From contig OY754984.1 in NCBI GenBank assembly GCA_963576475.1, positions 15,932,722 to 15,996,721 on the forward strand: a stretch of 64,000 bases of DNA. Direction: 5' to 3'. The notes under the pieces are model-generated. The model did no database searches and had not been told where the DNA came from. It was given only the letters and a program-made list of their open reading frames with translations. The stretch comes from Molanna angustata. Its lineage: Eukaryota > Arthropoda > Insecta > Trichoptera > Molannidae. Both the position numbers and the translations under genes were made by a program. Shown here in pieces: positions 1 to 12,339 of this stretch. How positions within the stretch are numbered: position 1 is the stretch's first letter; each line of letters begins with the position of its first letter.

Positions 1-1632
1 TAGAATATATTTATATTTCTAAATCCAAATTACCTGACGTTTGGTTTCTGAGTTTCGGGATTAAACGTCTCATTAACAAAATATAATACTAACCTAATTT
101 TTACCAAATCCAAAAACCCTCTGATGTCCCAAAGACATCGCCATCTGACCAATGGCTCCATTCTTCGAATTATCTCTATATAGTTTATTTATTTGTTTAT
201 TTGTCATTTAGATAGATAAATGAATAGATGGACACTAGAATTAAGGAGTTACCGACATCCCAGTGGTTGGGAAGTCCTCAACTTAATTAAGAGATATGTG
301 GCAGATATATAAATATTTATAGTAGCGCATGATTTATTTAGTTTATAAGTATAAAAAGTAGTTAGTGCACTCGGACTCAAAAATAGTAATTGTCGGTGTT
401 TTGAGACGTTGAAAGGCGTGTACTGGGGCCTTTCTAATTGCATGAAGCATGAAAATTTGCGTGAAATAAATTTGTACAAATAGAAAAATATATAATATAT
501 ATACATTGTGTTCAAATCAGCGGTATTGCTAAATCTTTAATATCATTGATTTAATAATGAAAAAAAAATTCTCATCTTGGTCCACTTATAATACTGTCTC
601 TATGAACTAACACTAATCTTTGAAAGAGACTAAATAACTATATTTTCTTAGATATGTACCGATCGTTTTGAAATTTCACCCATGTGAACCTGAAGTATTA
701 TTTGATGTGCAATGTTATTTATTGTTCTTTGTTTTCTTCAATATGTTTTGTTTTTTAGATTGGATAAAAGGTAAGAAGAATATTTCTTGTTTTTTTTTTC
801 ATAACTAACCTCATGGGTGAAATACATAATTATTGATAAAATGTGTACTCCGAAATTTACTGAAACCGTGTATATTTTGTTTTCTAAACTGAAATAATTT
901 TCAATTGTCATGTTTATGAATAATTTATCGAATACATAATTCAATAACTCTGTAGGTATACGGACACATTGTGTCTTGTATATAGAAGAATAAGAAAATG
1001 GATTTGTTAAAGATTCATTTTATTATAAAGTAAAATTTATTAAGTCTGTAGGTATATTAATATACATATATCGATCAAATTGAGTAACTATTAAGTTACA
1101 TAATTTAGGTTTTGAATCGAAGTTTTATCATTACTTTATACGAATTTAATAATTCTGTAGTTATAACTTTGTATGTAAAGATTAACTACCTTTCAACGGT
1201 CATGGAGTCTATTAATTTATTAATTATTAATATAATATTTATAAATTTTATTATAAATATTCGTCTGTTAATAACTCGTAAATAAAACACAACGTAAAGG
1301 GTCCTTTTTAACGTAAATAATAATAATAATCACTAGACGATCATTGGCCAAAATCCGTTAAAAACATATAAAATTAGCGAAATAAGATAGAAGAATACGA
1401 TTTTCTTTCATTATAGAATTATCCAGTAATGAATAATCAAATGGATGTAACAAATTCTCGATTTTACTTTGCAGGTAGAGAATAAACTAGTTAGGGAAAT
1501 TAGCTATAGAACTAGGAAATAGACGTTAGATTTTTAATAGGTAGTTTAGCTAGCTAGTTTAGGAGGTTATGGATCCACAGAAAAATAGTTTAAGGACGAT
1601 ATTTAGTTAAGGTTAGGGTGGAATCTATCACA
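1..1632 (+). repeat. 5' LTR of the long-LTR element (3' two thirds)
   Basis: This matches 9094-10725 at every place compared, including two chance ORFs with identical translations. It ends in TCTATCACA. The first 831 bp of this LTR should lie upstream of the window. It is AT-rich with no coding capacity. Apparent identity of the LTRs implies recent insertion, or a collapsed or duplicated assembly. Confidence 0.8.
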
Positions 1633-1635
1633 GAA

Positions 1636-1653
1636 TGGTGCTCGTGACAAAGG
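1636..1653 (+). promoter_or_regulatory. Putative primer-binding site
   Basis: TGGTGCTCGTGACA begins three bases after the 5' LTR end. TGG complements the tRNA 3' CCA, which is the required start of an LTR-element PBS. I cannot name the tRNA with confidence. Confidence 0.6.
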
Positions 1654-1728
1654 ATATATCAATATTTATCATTTTAAATATTGACTGGGATTGCTACGGA
1701 AGCATTAGAATTAGTTGTCTAGAGAAAA

Positions 1729-2560
1729 TGTGGTGTTGTGTCCTCTTTGCCTACCTCGCGAAGGGACGGAATCGTTCGTTTCATTCATGCCATCACAGCA
1801 GAATCACGAATCTTGTATAGAAAAAAATAGGGAAAAATGTGGTGTTCTCTCCTCTTTGCCTACTTTGTGAGGGGACGGAATCGTTCGTTTCATTCATGCC
1901 ACCACAACAGAATCACGAATCTTGTATAGAGAAAAAAAAAGAAAAGTGTGGTATTGTGTCCACTTTGCCTACCTCGTGAAGATGCGAAATCATTCATTTC
2001 ATTCATACCATCACGGCAGGATCGTAAATCTCGTATAGGGAAAAGTGTGGTGTTCTCTCCTATTTGCCTACGTCGTGAAGGTACGAAATCATTCATTTCA
2101 GTCATACTATCATGGTAGGATCATAAATCTCGTATAGGGAAAAGTGTGGTGTTCTCTCCTCTTTGCTTGCCTCGTGAAGGTACGAAATTATTCGTTTCAT
2201 TCATACCATCACGGTGGAATCATTAAATTCTCGTCTAGGAGAAAGTGTGGTGTTCTATCCTCTTTGCCTACCTCGTGAAGGTACGAAATCATTCATTTCA
2301 TTCATACCATCACGGCAGGATCGTAAATCTCGTATAGGGAAAAGTGTGGTGTTCTCTCCTCTTTGCCTACCTTTTGAGGGTACGAAATCATTCATTTCAG
2401 TCATACTATCACGGCATGATCATAAATATCGTATAGGGAAATGTGTGGTATTCTCTAATCATTCGTTTAATTCATACCATCACGGCGGAATCATAAATTT
2501 CTCGTATAGGGAAAAGTGTGGTGTTCTATCCTCTTTGCCTAGTTCGCAATAATATGAAGT
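1729..2560 (+). repeat. About nine ~100-bp imperfect tandem units in the LTR-element interior
   Basis: Units begin GTGTGGTGTTCTCTCCTCTT and contain a 'TTCATTCATACCATCACGG' block and end near CTCGTATAGGGAAAA. GTGTGGT recurs near 1730, 1837, 1945, 2046, 2145, 2246, 2346, 2444 and 2517. Units differ by small indels, and the last but one is shortened. The ORFs seen here (for example 2214-2552) follow the repeat and are not genes. Confidence 0.85.
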
Positions 2561-3017
2561 TATCAGAATTTGATAGATAGCTGAAGTCTCTGGGGGGAGA
2601 ATTGTTTTGGCATAAGTGTAGAAAAAGGTAGAGAATCGTTTATTTGCTCGTGTCTCTATCTATAAATGATATGTAAATTAAATAATTATTTATTTGAGGG
2701 ATTGTACAATTGTTAATCTAGGAAAATTATAATCTATATATAGTAGTTGGGAACAGAAAAGAGAAATTGGCTATTCGAAAGTATATATATATTTTTTTTT
2801 TTTTGTTTTGTTTGTTTATTTATTTGTTGTCAACAGCTTTGTACATGCATGTTGCAATGGAGATTACAATTTAAATGATCCAATTATAGACAAGCATAAT
2901 TTCAAATTATAATATTTACGCTGAAAGGGTACATCAATAAATATAAATTGGTATAAATTGTTTGAAACCGACTCGCCAATATATATGCGAAAGTCGAAAT
3001 TATAGATACATAAATAA

Positions 3018-3831
3018 ATTTTGTATAGGATTAGTAGTGTCCACTGTATGTTAGATTTTGTATAGGATTAGTAGTGTCCACTGTATGTTAGATTTTGTAT
3101 AGGATTAGTAGTGTCCACTGTATGTTAGATTTTGTATAGGATTAGTAGTGTCCACTGTATGTTAGATTTTGTATAGGATTAGTAGTGTCCACTGTATGTT
3201 AGATTTTGTATAGGATTAGTAGTGTCCACTGTATGTTAGATTTTGTATAGGATTAGTAGTGTCCACTGTATGTTAGATTTTGTATAGGATTAGTAGTGTC
3301 CACTGTATGTTAGATTTTGTATAGGATTAGTAGTGTCCACTGTATGTTAGATTTTGTATAGGATTAGTAGTGTCCACTGTATGTTAGATTTTGTATAGGA
3401 TTAGTAGTGTCCACTGTATGTTAGATTTTGTATAGGATTAGTAGTGTCCACTGTATGTTAGATTTTGTATAGGATTAGTAGTGTCCACTGTATGTTAGAT
3501 TTTGTATAGGATTAGTAGTGTCCACTGTATGTTAGATTTTGTATAGGATTAGTAGTGTCCACTGTATGTTAGATTTTGTATAGGATTAGTAGTGTCCACT
3601 GTATGTTAGATTTTGTATAGGATTAGTAGTGTCCACTGTATGTTAGATTTTGTATAGGATTAGTAGTGTCCACTGTATGTTAGATTTTGTATAGGATTAG
3701 TAGTGTCCACTGTATGTTAGATTTTGTATAGGATTAGTAGTGTCCACTGTATGTTAGATTTTGTATAGGATTAGTAGTGTCCACTGTATGTTAGATTTTG
3801 TATAGGATTAGTAGTGTCCACTGTATGTTAG
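3018..3831 (+). repeat. 37-bp minisatellite, exactly 22 units
   Basis: The unit is ATTTTGTATAGGATTAGTAG followed by TGTCCACTGTATGTTAG (37 bp). The block is 814 bp, which is 22 x 37, with no visible differences between units. Homogeneity this high implies recent expansion. It lies in the non-coding interior of the long-LTR element. Confidence 0.97.
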
Positions 3832-6689
3832 ATTTTGGTTATTTTATTGAGTAAAATATTATCTATAGTTTAATATAAAATTGAAATTATTTAATAATGA
3901 ACAGTGTTAGGAGCGGTAATCTTATTAATTTTAAACACTTAATAGATAATTGAACAGGCTAATTAATGGATAGATAAATAAAATGAATACGTAACGGAGA
4001 CTATAATAATGTCATTATTTATTGAACTAAAGTTGTCTGATATGCCTGATAGAAAAGTGTGGAGTTCGGTTCTCTATACCAAATGAAATGTGTGGGGCTT
4101 TGTTTGTTTGTCTCGCACAATTACGATTGTGGGGAGAGATAAATATAATTATTTAATCATGTACATTGATGAAAATTAGGAAATAATTTATCATAAATAA
4201 TATGTTTGATTTATCTTGATATTAATATTGGTACCTAAATTTTTTGTTATAAATTTTACCATACTAAGAATAACGAATTTAGAATAGTGATCAGAGTCAT
4301 AACGTGAAAAGATAATTTCTTCCAAGACATCTCATTGATGTTTTGGAGATTTACTGGTAAAATTGAAGCTTAATTTTGTATAAATTGGTTTTGAGATTTT
4401 ATGATATAGAAAAACTTATATTAACTATCAGGAATAATCCCTAGTTGGACTGTTAATTGTATAAGTAGTTCAATTAAATTGATGATAAAAGTATTAGAGT
4501 AGAATTAATTTTCGGTTTTGTTGGAAAAAAAAATGATTTGACACGTGTCTTATAATGAATTGTATTTGCCTAACTTATAAATACATTTTTTTTTATTTTT
4601 TTTAATTACACCATTACGATAGGTATTTGGGTGTTTAATTTGGGGTCTTTTAAAAATATTTTGTTATGGTAAGAGCTGCATTTTTAACGACGTCGTCCAA
4701 CTTGAATTTCTTGTTTAGACGCACATAATATCTAATGTTTTAAAATGTTGGGGTTGCTATCGAGGAGGAACAAAGAAATCATAGACGAAATATTTTATCA
4801 GAGTATATTTTGGTGCCTAATGTCTTTAGTGAGATCATAAAATAAACGGGAATGGTATGATATACTTATATATTGGTTGCCTAAGGAGAAAAATGAATAA
4901 ACAAATAAAAGGTGCTTATTGAAGTGTTTGTTTCTTTTAATGTCGTCCAATGTTTAAAGATGTACTTCGTTGAAACCATGTTTCAAAGGGGATATATTGT
5001 ATTGTTGATAACTGCATTTTTATTTGTCAGTTTAAATAAACAATATTTTATGTTGGGGCAATGAACTTAGAACAAGAAGGTATTTAAAATCATTATGAAT
5101 AGGGTTTATTGTACATGTAATGCATTTGGTAATAAATAATATTATTAATTACCTACAGACCCGATATGGTTAATTTTTTTTGAAAGGGGATATTGTTTTC
5201 TTTTATGTCTAGGAGAATAATATACATATATGTTTTTTTTATCGTTTACCATTAAGAAACGCATAACATATGCATTTAATGAATCAATGTTTTAAGTTTT
5301 ATGAGTACCAATGTTTCTGTTGTGACTAAAGATATAAACAATGCATGGACTTGTTATATATTACAAACTGAAATTCGTCGTTTGTGGGAGTGCATTGATT
5401 TATGGCTCAACACGCATAGAAAAATATTATTATGAAAGAAAAGGAGTACATACTTTGTCTTTAACTTTGAATAGATTAGGTATATTTGTTTTAAATGGTA
5501 CTTAAAATGGGCTTATTCAAATACAAACATTCGGAACTGTTGTATGGTATCATGGGTTCATTTTATTTAGTTCATCGGGAAAAAGAAGAAATTGATGTTA
5601 CTTATATGTAGACATTGTATTTCTAATACAATTTTTTTTTATTTTTTTTTTGGTATAACGATTGACAGTGTTTCAGAATTACGATAATTGAGTAATAATA
5701 ATACAATTTGGCGTGATATTGTTATAAATTAGTTTTGCTAAATTCATCGTTTGATTATTTATTGATTCATTTAGTTGGCTGTTAAACTATTAATTTTTTT
5801 GCACTCTTATCTCACCTTTTCTTCTTTTGACGCTTTCTAGTGCAAATAACTTGAATATTGGCGAAATATTTTTTTCGATCAATAGTTTTGTTAACCAATC
5901 ATTGGAATTTGGAGTCGATATAAAGGATTTATTTAACATTTTCAAATGCGCAGTAATGATAAATACACTTACATTGTAGGGGAGGAAATATAGCAATGAT
6001 TGCTTTCTTTCTATTTATCTTTTCTTTCATCCGATTAGAGATAATCTTTGAAGATGGGGCGCTTGGAGTATGTGAGGTATTAAAATTGACTATAGTTGGG
6101 TCGTCAAATATTTTATTGAGTGTTTGCAACCCTCTTCGATTTCTTTTCCTAATTTTTTGTTGATCCACTGGTCATAATACTATTGATATTTGGGTATACT
6201 AATTTATATTAAAAAGGATAATAATTTATTTAGATGACATTTAATAGAGTTAGTCAGTTTTGTTAGAAAATTATGAAAAATATTAAATTAGATAGGCATT
6301 CCATACATTGGACATATTTATTGAGTTCTATGTAACATGTAAAGTTGATCAAATTTATATGATAATTATGGTTTCAGAAATTTGAGGTCGTTTAGGTAAA
6401 TATTTTCCGAAAAAAAAAAAAATTTTGAAAATTGTTGTTTTTTTTCTCAATGTGGCATAAATTCTTTTCATTATCGTAAACATTAATTTGTTTGTTTGGA
6501 CGAGGGGATCGTTATGTTTCGTTATTCCTCCATTGGTTAGGTATTTTTTTGAATAGTTTATTTATTTAGGTAAAATAAACAGGCTTAACCTACAATTGTT
6601 TTACACGATTAATCTTAATAAAGTATTGCATCGCTGTGTATAAAATTTCAAATTGTAAATTGCAAAAATTAAATTAAAGCATTCGAGAA
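3832..6689. other. AT-rich interior of the LTR element with no gene
   Basis: No ORF over 80 codons and no recognisable gag, protease, RT or integrase motif on either strand. There are many homopolymer T/A runs. A short purine run GGGGAGGGGGGAGAAA lies just beyond at about 6854, reminiscent of extra polypurine tracts. Confidence 0.6.
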
Positions 6690-7620
6690 TGATCTACTGG
6701 TCATTCGCTTGTTTGCAAAAGAAAAAAAAAGGTAGATTGTACAATCTCCCCAAGTCAGGGCAAGAAAATACATTTTCAGATTCGTTTAATTTTGGGAAAA
6801 TATCTACAAGATGTCTGGTCAACGATATGATTTTGGAATCGCGAGTGATTCTGGGGAGGGGGGAGAAATAGCCTATATTGGTTTTGTATGACTTAAGATA
6901 AGGGGTCCCGAGATCTTGTATGAATTTTTTTTCTTTTCTATCAAAATTCGGTGGACGCGGTATATTGGGGGCAACTTGTCTGCGATTGTTGACATAGCAT
7001 GGGAGTCAGCCGTTCTTCTTCTTTCCTTCAGGGATTTTATAAAAGTTCATTTTTCTCGTATGTATATAGATGTGATTTCTTTGAGCGATAAGCCAGAATC
7101 CTGAAGATTTTTTTTATTCTCTCAATTCTCACACTTCGAAATTCGGTGACAAAAAGACCGAATTATATTCTAGAGCAGGAACTATGAGACTTTTGTATAA
7201 ATTCGATGCTACTGTTTGGTCCAAAAGGTCTTTTGTTTGCCTGCATATAAATCCTTGTGGTTTGAACATTTTTTTTTTTATTATTTATTTCATCTATATG
7301 CGTGTCATATTTAAGTTTAATATCGAATAGGACGACTAAATCTCTCACAGTATCACATCTTGCTAAATAATAATTGTTTATGTTGTATTGGAAAGATATT
7401 TTAGATTTATTATTTGTGAAGGGAAAATATTGACACTTGCTGTCGTTAAAATAAGGGTCATTTAGTTTACACTAATTATGTGTATCTTTCTGCAGTAGAT
7501 TACAATCTGTGATAACTTCTACTTTACTGTACAGTATTAGATCGTCGGTAAAAAGAAAAAAAAAAAAGAACAAAGATTCAGATTATTTAGTTCAGAGTAG
7601 TGATTTAAAATGTTTATTTA
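6690..7620 (-). pseudogene. Reverse transcriptase fragment of a Jockey-like LINE
   Basis: Read on the minus strand, the C-terminal half of a non-LTR RT can be followed across several frames. FTDDLILYS (a variant of the FADD/YADD catalytic motif) lies near 7545. It is followed by 'VRDLVVLFDIKLKYDTHID' near 7340, 'YKSLIVPALEYNSVFLSPN' near 7190, RIERIKKIFRILAYRSKK near 7110 and FSPLPRITRD near 6860. These blocks occur in this order in Jockey/CR1-group reverse transcriptases. Frame changes and stops make it dead. It lies inside the interior of the long-LTR element in opposite orientation, so it is probably an old nested insertion. The endonuclease domain is absent and exact ends were not found. 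Confidence 0.7.
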
Positions 7621-8250
7621 TATAATGGCTTCATTTTTACGAGTTGTGTTATATGTAAGAATACCTACCAGCGTTGCATTCTTTGTTTATATATGAAACA
7701 TACGCGCGGGATTTGTACGTTGGGTCGACACGCATGGATACCACTTAGATTGAGATGATTTACTGCTTACGAGCGGTAACAGGAATAGGGTGACCAAAAT
7801 ATTTTATCGAGTGATACATTATTCGGTTGAAATGGTAGGGTGACCGCATTATTTTTTTTTAATAGATAAAGGATGGAATTTCAAATGGTGTCTTCAATAT
7901 TATCTATACACTTCAAAGTTTGGATATTGATAACAGGGCATATAGTTGGAGGGGAGAGGTTTTGTATTGAGTTTGTTTTATATTTGCCAATTCACTGAAG
8001 GGACGAAGACAGTTAAGGTCGGGGGGGAGAAGGAGTAGTGTTGTCTGTTCCTTTTAGTCGACAATAATTTTCAGAATGGATGAATGGATTAACAATCGGA
8101 GGGGAGGAAATCTTAAGTTTATAATAGAAATATGGGCTACATTATTTAGATTAGAACAACGCGTCGAATTACTTCTTATGAATTGCGGTTGACTATTTAG
8201 TAGCTTTTGTGTGAAGTTCCACAATTTTCCTAATAAAATTGCGTAACTTC

Positions 8251-8261
8251 AGAGGGGAGAG
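8251..8261 (+). promoter_or_regulatory. Polypurine tract
   Basis: AGAGGGGAGAG directly abuts the TGTGATG start of the 3' LTR, the position where plus-strand priming occurs. Similar GGGGAG-rich runs occur at about 7952, 8021, 8098 and 8417. Confidence 0.7.
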
Positions 8262-10725
8262 TGTGATGAATCTCATTTTTCTTCAAAATATTCAACTGAT
8301 TGTGTATTTTCTATTAGAGGTATATAATGGCTGTTTTGAGATGTGTGATGAAGCATAGCGTTCAACATATCCGTATATATATAAGTAGATGTATATATTT
8401 TATTGCTGGGGTACTGGGGGGGAGAGGGAGAATGAACTATGAGAATCGGGTGGTGTTGATTTCAAAATAATCGGGTTTTAGTCGCGAAGAAAGATGGTCT
8501 GTCTTTAAAATGGGAGTGAAATAGATCAATTACTGGGGAAGCTGGTTGAACTATACTTTTAAAAACGCGCGCGACGAGGTTCAAAGTTCAACACATTTGA
8601 TATTCCTTTGTTTAGAAAAAACCAGTAATTAAGTATAAAATAATAATCTATAATTTTAATTAATAATAATTAAATAGTTTTTATATAAGTGAAGTGCTGT
8701 TGGAGAAGAGGGACCATTTAAATATTAAATATATTTAGTTATTTTGTTTACTAAAAATATAATAAAACCGCTTCGTTAAAAATAATTCTTAAAATAAATT
8801 TGGAAGGCGCCATTCTTCCTGAGAGACGCAAGGAGCTTGATAAGTTTTTTTTTTTATATATATTTTATTGACACCTTTATTCTTTATAGAGCTGGACTAA
8901 GATTTGAAATGTTGTTTATAAAATTATTGTTTATTTTCTAATTTTTATTTTGAAATATTGTTGATCCTAATATTGAATACAAAATTGCATGTTACATTAT
9001 TTTACATATTTTTCAAGAAATTATTTATTTATAATACTAATCAATTCAATTATTCCTTTTCCAATATTCTGCACGAGGCATGTCCTTTCCTATTAGAATA
9101 TATTTATATTTCTAAATCCAAATTACCTGACGTTTGGTTTCTGAGTTTCGGGATTAAACGTCTCATTAACAAAATATAATACTAACCTAATTTTTACCAA
9201 ATCCAAAAACCCTCTGATGTCCCAAAGACATCGCCATCTGACCAATGGCTCCATTCTTCGAATTATCTCTATATAGTTTATTTATTTGTTTATTTGTCAT
9301 TTAGATAGATAAATGAATAGATGGACACTAGAATTAAGGAGTTACCGACATCCCAGTGGTTGGGAAGTCCTCAACTTAATTAAGAGATATGTGGCAGATA
9401 TATAAATATTTATAGTAGCGCATGATTTATTTAGTTTATAAGTATAAAAAGTAGTTAGTGCACTCGGACTCAAAAATAGTAATTGTCGGTGTTTTGAGAC
9501 GTTGAAAGGCGTGTACTGGGGCCTTTCTAATTGCATGAAGCATGAAAATTTGCGTGAAATAAATTTGTACAAATAGAAAAATATATAATATATATACATT
9601 GTGTTCAAATCAGCGGTATTGCTAAATCTTTAATATCATTGATTTAATAATGAAAAAAAAATTCTCATCTTGGTCCACTTATAATACTGTCTCTATGAAC
9701 TAACACTAATCTTTGAAAGAGACTAAATAACTATATTTTCTTAGATATGTACCGATCGTTTTGAAATTTCACCCATGTGAACCTGAAGTATTATTTGATG
9801 TGCAATGTTATTTATTGTTCTTTGTTTTCTTCAATATGTTTTGTTTTTTAGATTGGATAAAAGGTAAGAAGAATATTTCTTGTTTTTTTTTTCATAACTA
9901 ACCTCATGGGTGAAATACATAATTATTGATAAAATGTGTACTCCGAAATTTACTGAAACCGTGTATATTTTGTTTTCTAAACTGAAATAATTTTCAATTG
10001 TCATGTTTATGAATAATTTATCGAATACATAATTCAATAACTCTGTAGGTATACGGACACATTGTGTCTTGTATATAGAAGAATAAGAAAATGGATTTGT
10101 TAAAGATTCATTTTATTATAAAGTAAAATTTATTAAGTCTGTAGGTATATTAATATACATATATCGATCAAATTGAGTAACTATTAAGTTACATAATTTA
10201 GGTTTTGAATCGAAGTTTTATCATTACTTTATACGAATTTAATAATTCTGTAGTTATAACTTTGTATGTAAAGATTAACTACCTTTCAACGGTCATGGAG
10301 TCTATTAATTTATTAATTATTAATATAATATTTATAAATTTTATTATAAATATTCGTCTGTTAATAACTCGTAAATAAAACACAACGTAAAGGGTCCTTT
10401 TTAACGTAAATAATAATAATAATCACTAGACGATCATTGGCCAAAATCCGTTAAAAACATATAAAATTAGCGAAATAAGATAGAAGAATACGATTTTCTT
10501 TCATTATAGAATTATCCAGTAATGAATAATCAAATGGATGTAACAAATTCTCGATTTTACTTTGCAGGTAGAGAATAAACTAGTTAGGGAAATTAGCTAT
10601 AGAACTAGGAAATAGACGTTAGATTTTTAATAGGTAGTTTAGCTAGCTAGTTTAGGAGGTTATGGATCCACAGAAAAATAGTTTAAGGACGATATTTAGT
10701 TAAGGTTAGGGTGGAATCTATCACA
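8262..10725 (+). repeat. 3' LTR, 2464 bp
   Basis: It begins TGTGATGAATC after the polypurine tract and ends CTATCACA; bases 9094-10725 equal 1-1632. The long LTR carries no ORF of interest. The flank after 10725 reads AAGCGTAC. The target-site duplication cannot be checked because the 5' flank is outside the window. Confidence 0.75.
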
Positions 10726-11033
10726 AAGCGTACAACAAGAAATAATCTGACAACGTTGTAATTTCGCACTCGCGCATGCGCAGAGTCGCTAGTCTCCATC
10801 TGTCATTATAATTTTGATGTTTGTCTTAGTTAATATTTTCATAATGTTTTTCAAGTTTCAAAATAGGAATATGGAAAATACAACGAATAATTTCATCATA
10901 CGAATACCCCAGCGAACATTGTAGATATTTATTTATTTATTTCATATAAAGAGACACCAACAGAACACTGAACAACACAAACAAAGAAATCATGAAACAA
11001 AAACATAGAATCTCCAGTGCTCCAATAAAGCTC
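10726..11033. other. Flank between elements, no gene
   Basis: About 150 bp of mixed sequence is followed by AT-rich repeat-like DNA (TATTTATTTATTTATTTCAT at about 10928). Nothing coding was seen. Confidence 0.4.
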
Positions 11034-11123
11034 ATTTCACACTGTGGAATATAACGTATATTATATTCTTTAATATATCTTTTGTCCCACAATTGGTGTT
11101 CACACTGAGGGATATAATATTTA

Positions 11124-11957
11124 GGGCCTGTTCAGACATGGCGCGTTTGCTATATAACGCTACGTCCTACGTAGGCGATTCAAAGCGAACGCGATTGCGA
11201 AGCGATGCGGTGCGGATACAAGCGAATTCAATGCGATGCGGTGCGACGCGGCGGCTCTGTCCTACGTGTGCGCGAATCGTTCCCTCTGCCGCCAGCTACT
11301 GTCATGGATACGTAAGTATATAAAATACACAAGAAGTATGTTCGGCAGAGAAGTGAAACTAATATTGTGTACTTAGAGAGGCACATTTATGGGGGATATC
11401 ACGATTTGTATGAAGAATTACGTGATCTTGAATTAATAAATGAGACTGAATTTACATCTTTCCGGGAAACATATCAAAATTTGACATTCGTGCACGCGAA
11501 AGAAAACTTTGTGTGTTTTGAACAACATCCTATTGTAAAATAGCAATAATAAATAAATGTGTTTACTTGTAGTCCCATTTATTTTTGCCAAATCCTAAAA
11601 TTCGCGGTTCGATAATAATTTGTCCCATAATATGGGACGTTCATGGACAGAAATTAAAGTTTCTGTTTCTGACATGTCAAAAAACAATGGCGCCGCTATC
11701 AATTCGCGCGAAAATATCAAACCAACTGATCGCGTTCGCTTCGAATCGCGCCGCGCCGCATCGAAACCTACGCGCGGTCGGTAACGTAGGACACTTCCAT
11801 AGTTACCGACTGTTTGTTATTTTCGCGCCGCGCCGCGTCGCTTCGTATTCGCTTTGAACCGCCTACGTAGGACGTCGCGTAACCAACGAATAGTAAGGCG
11901 TTAATGTAAGGTCAATAGATTTGCATCCTCGTGATTTTCGCAAAATTGAACAAGGCC
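11124..11957 (+). mobile_element. Internally deleted PIF/Harbinger DNA transposon
   Basis: The left end, GGGCCTGTTCA preceded by TTA, and the inverted right end, GGCCTTGTTCA followed by TTA, fit Harbinger TIRs with a 3-bp TTA target duplication. Subterminal GC-rich inverted repeats ('ACGTCCTACGTAGGCG' then TTCAAAGCGA) are found near both ends, at about 11160 and 11860. The 834-bp element is CpG-rich compared with its surroundings. It keeps a short transposase-like reading frame (11316-11543), so it is a deletion derivative that could only move with a helper. Confidence 0.75.
11316..11543 (+). pseudogene. Harbinger transposase N-terminal fragment
   Basis: An open frame without its own start codon reads 'ERHIYGGYHDLYEELRDLE' and INETEFTSFRET before a stop at 11541. 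The pattern R-x-GxYHxLxxELRxxD followed by xFxxFxRM is typical of the N-terminal part of HARBI1-like nucleases. The DDE nuclease domain is missing; after about 45 residues the sequence becomes unrelated and stops, marking the internal deletion. A splice-donor-like GTAAGTAT lies upstream at about 11312. It lies within TIRs at 11124 and 11957. It is unlikely to encode a functional product. Confidence 0.6.
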
Positions 11958-12339
11958 TTAACCAAACCAATTCAGTTGCGATCGCCATTGCATCATAACG
12001 TCACCTCGTCCGTCAAGTTAAAAATGGATATTGTTTTGCTAAAAGCTTTTCTAGTATAATAGTGAAAATATATTCGCTCGATCGACCGACAAAATATGTA
12101 TATTTTGTAATGTAATATATATTTTGTCTGAGTGTGAACAGTCCCATTTAAAAGTACGGTGAGCGATATCAATTTGAATGTAATATATATTCCGTAGTGA
12201 GAAAGCACCTTAACATGTATCGCCCGCATGGCTATTGTGCATAGTAAGGTAGGTACAATCAACGTCTTCAATCAATCTATTAAAAAAGAAAAAAAAAATT
12301 GAGAACTTTTCGCTCCTAAAATGCACAACTATCGAGAGT

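Larger units (their letters stand above)
1..10725 (+). mobile_element. Long-LTR retrotransposon without gag-pol (LARD-like), 5' end outside window
   Basis: Bases 1-1632 recur at 9094-10725 with a constant offset of 9093 and no visible difference. The downstream copy can be extended to the left: a purine tract AGAGGGGAGAG at 8251-8261 is followed at 8262 by TGTGATG, and the repeat ends at 10725 in ATCACA, giving matching TGTGAT/ATCACA ends as expected of LTRs. Three bases after the upstream repeat ends, TGGTGCTCGTGACA fits a primer-binding site. The LTR would be 2464 bp and the interior 6629 bp. The interior has no protease, RT, RNase H or integrase reading frame; the longest ORF is 112 codons and lies in a tandem repeat. 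This resembles large retrotransposon derivatives that depend on a partner element. A simple tandem duplication is the alternative, but it would not explain the paired PPT, PBS and end motifs. Confidence 0.75.
11034..12215. repeat. Imperfect inverted repeats surrounding the Harbinger remnant
   Basis: TTTCACACTGTGGAATATAA (about 11034) is matched inversely by 'TTCCGTAGTGAGAAA' (about 12190). GGTGTTCACACTGAGGGATA (about 11096) is matched inversely by TCTGAGTGTGAACAG (about 12127). This looks like an older terminal-inverted-repeat element into which the Harbinger copy inserted. The superfamily was not determined. Confidence 0.5.

Noticed and set aside
249..515. 88-codon minus-strand ORF duplicated at 9342-9608
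   Set aside because: Its duplication only reflects the two LTR copies; composition and lack of motifs argue against a protein.
3018..3831. CRISPR array
   Set aside because: Units are contiguous with no spacers, in an insect transposon; it is a minisatellite.
1..10725. Simple segmental tandem duplication
   Set aside because: The PPT, TGTGAT/ATCACA ends and PBS at the exact boundaries favour LTRs; the missing upstream flank keeps some doubt.
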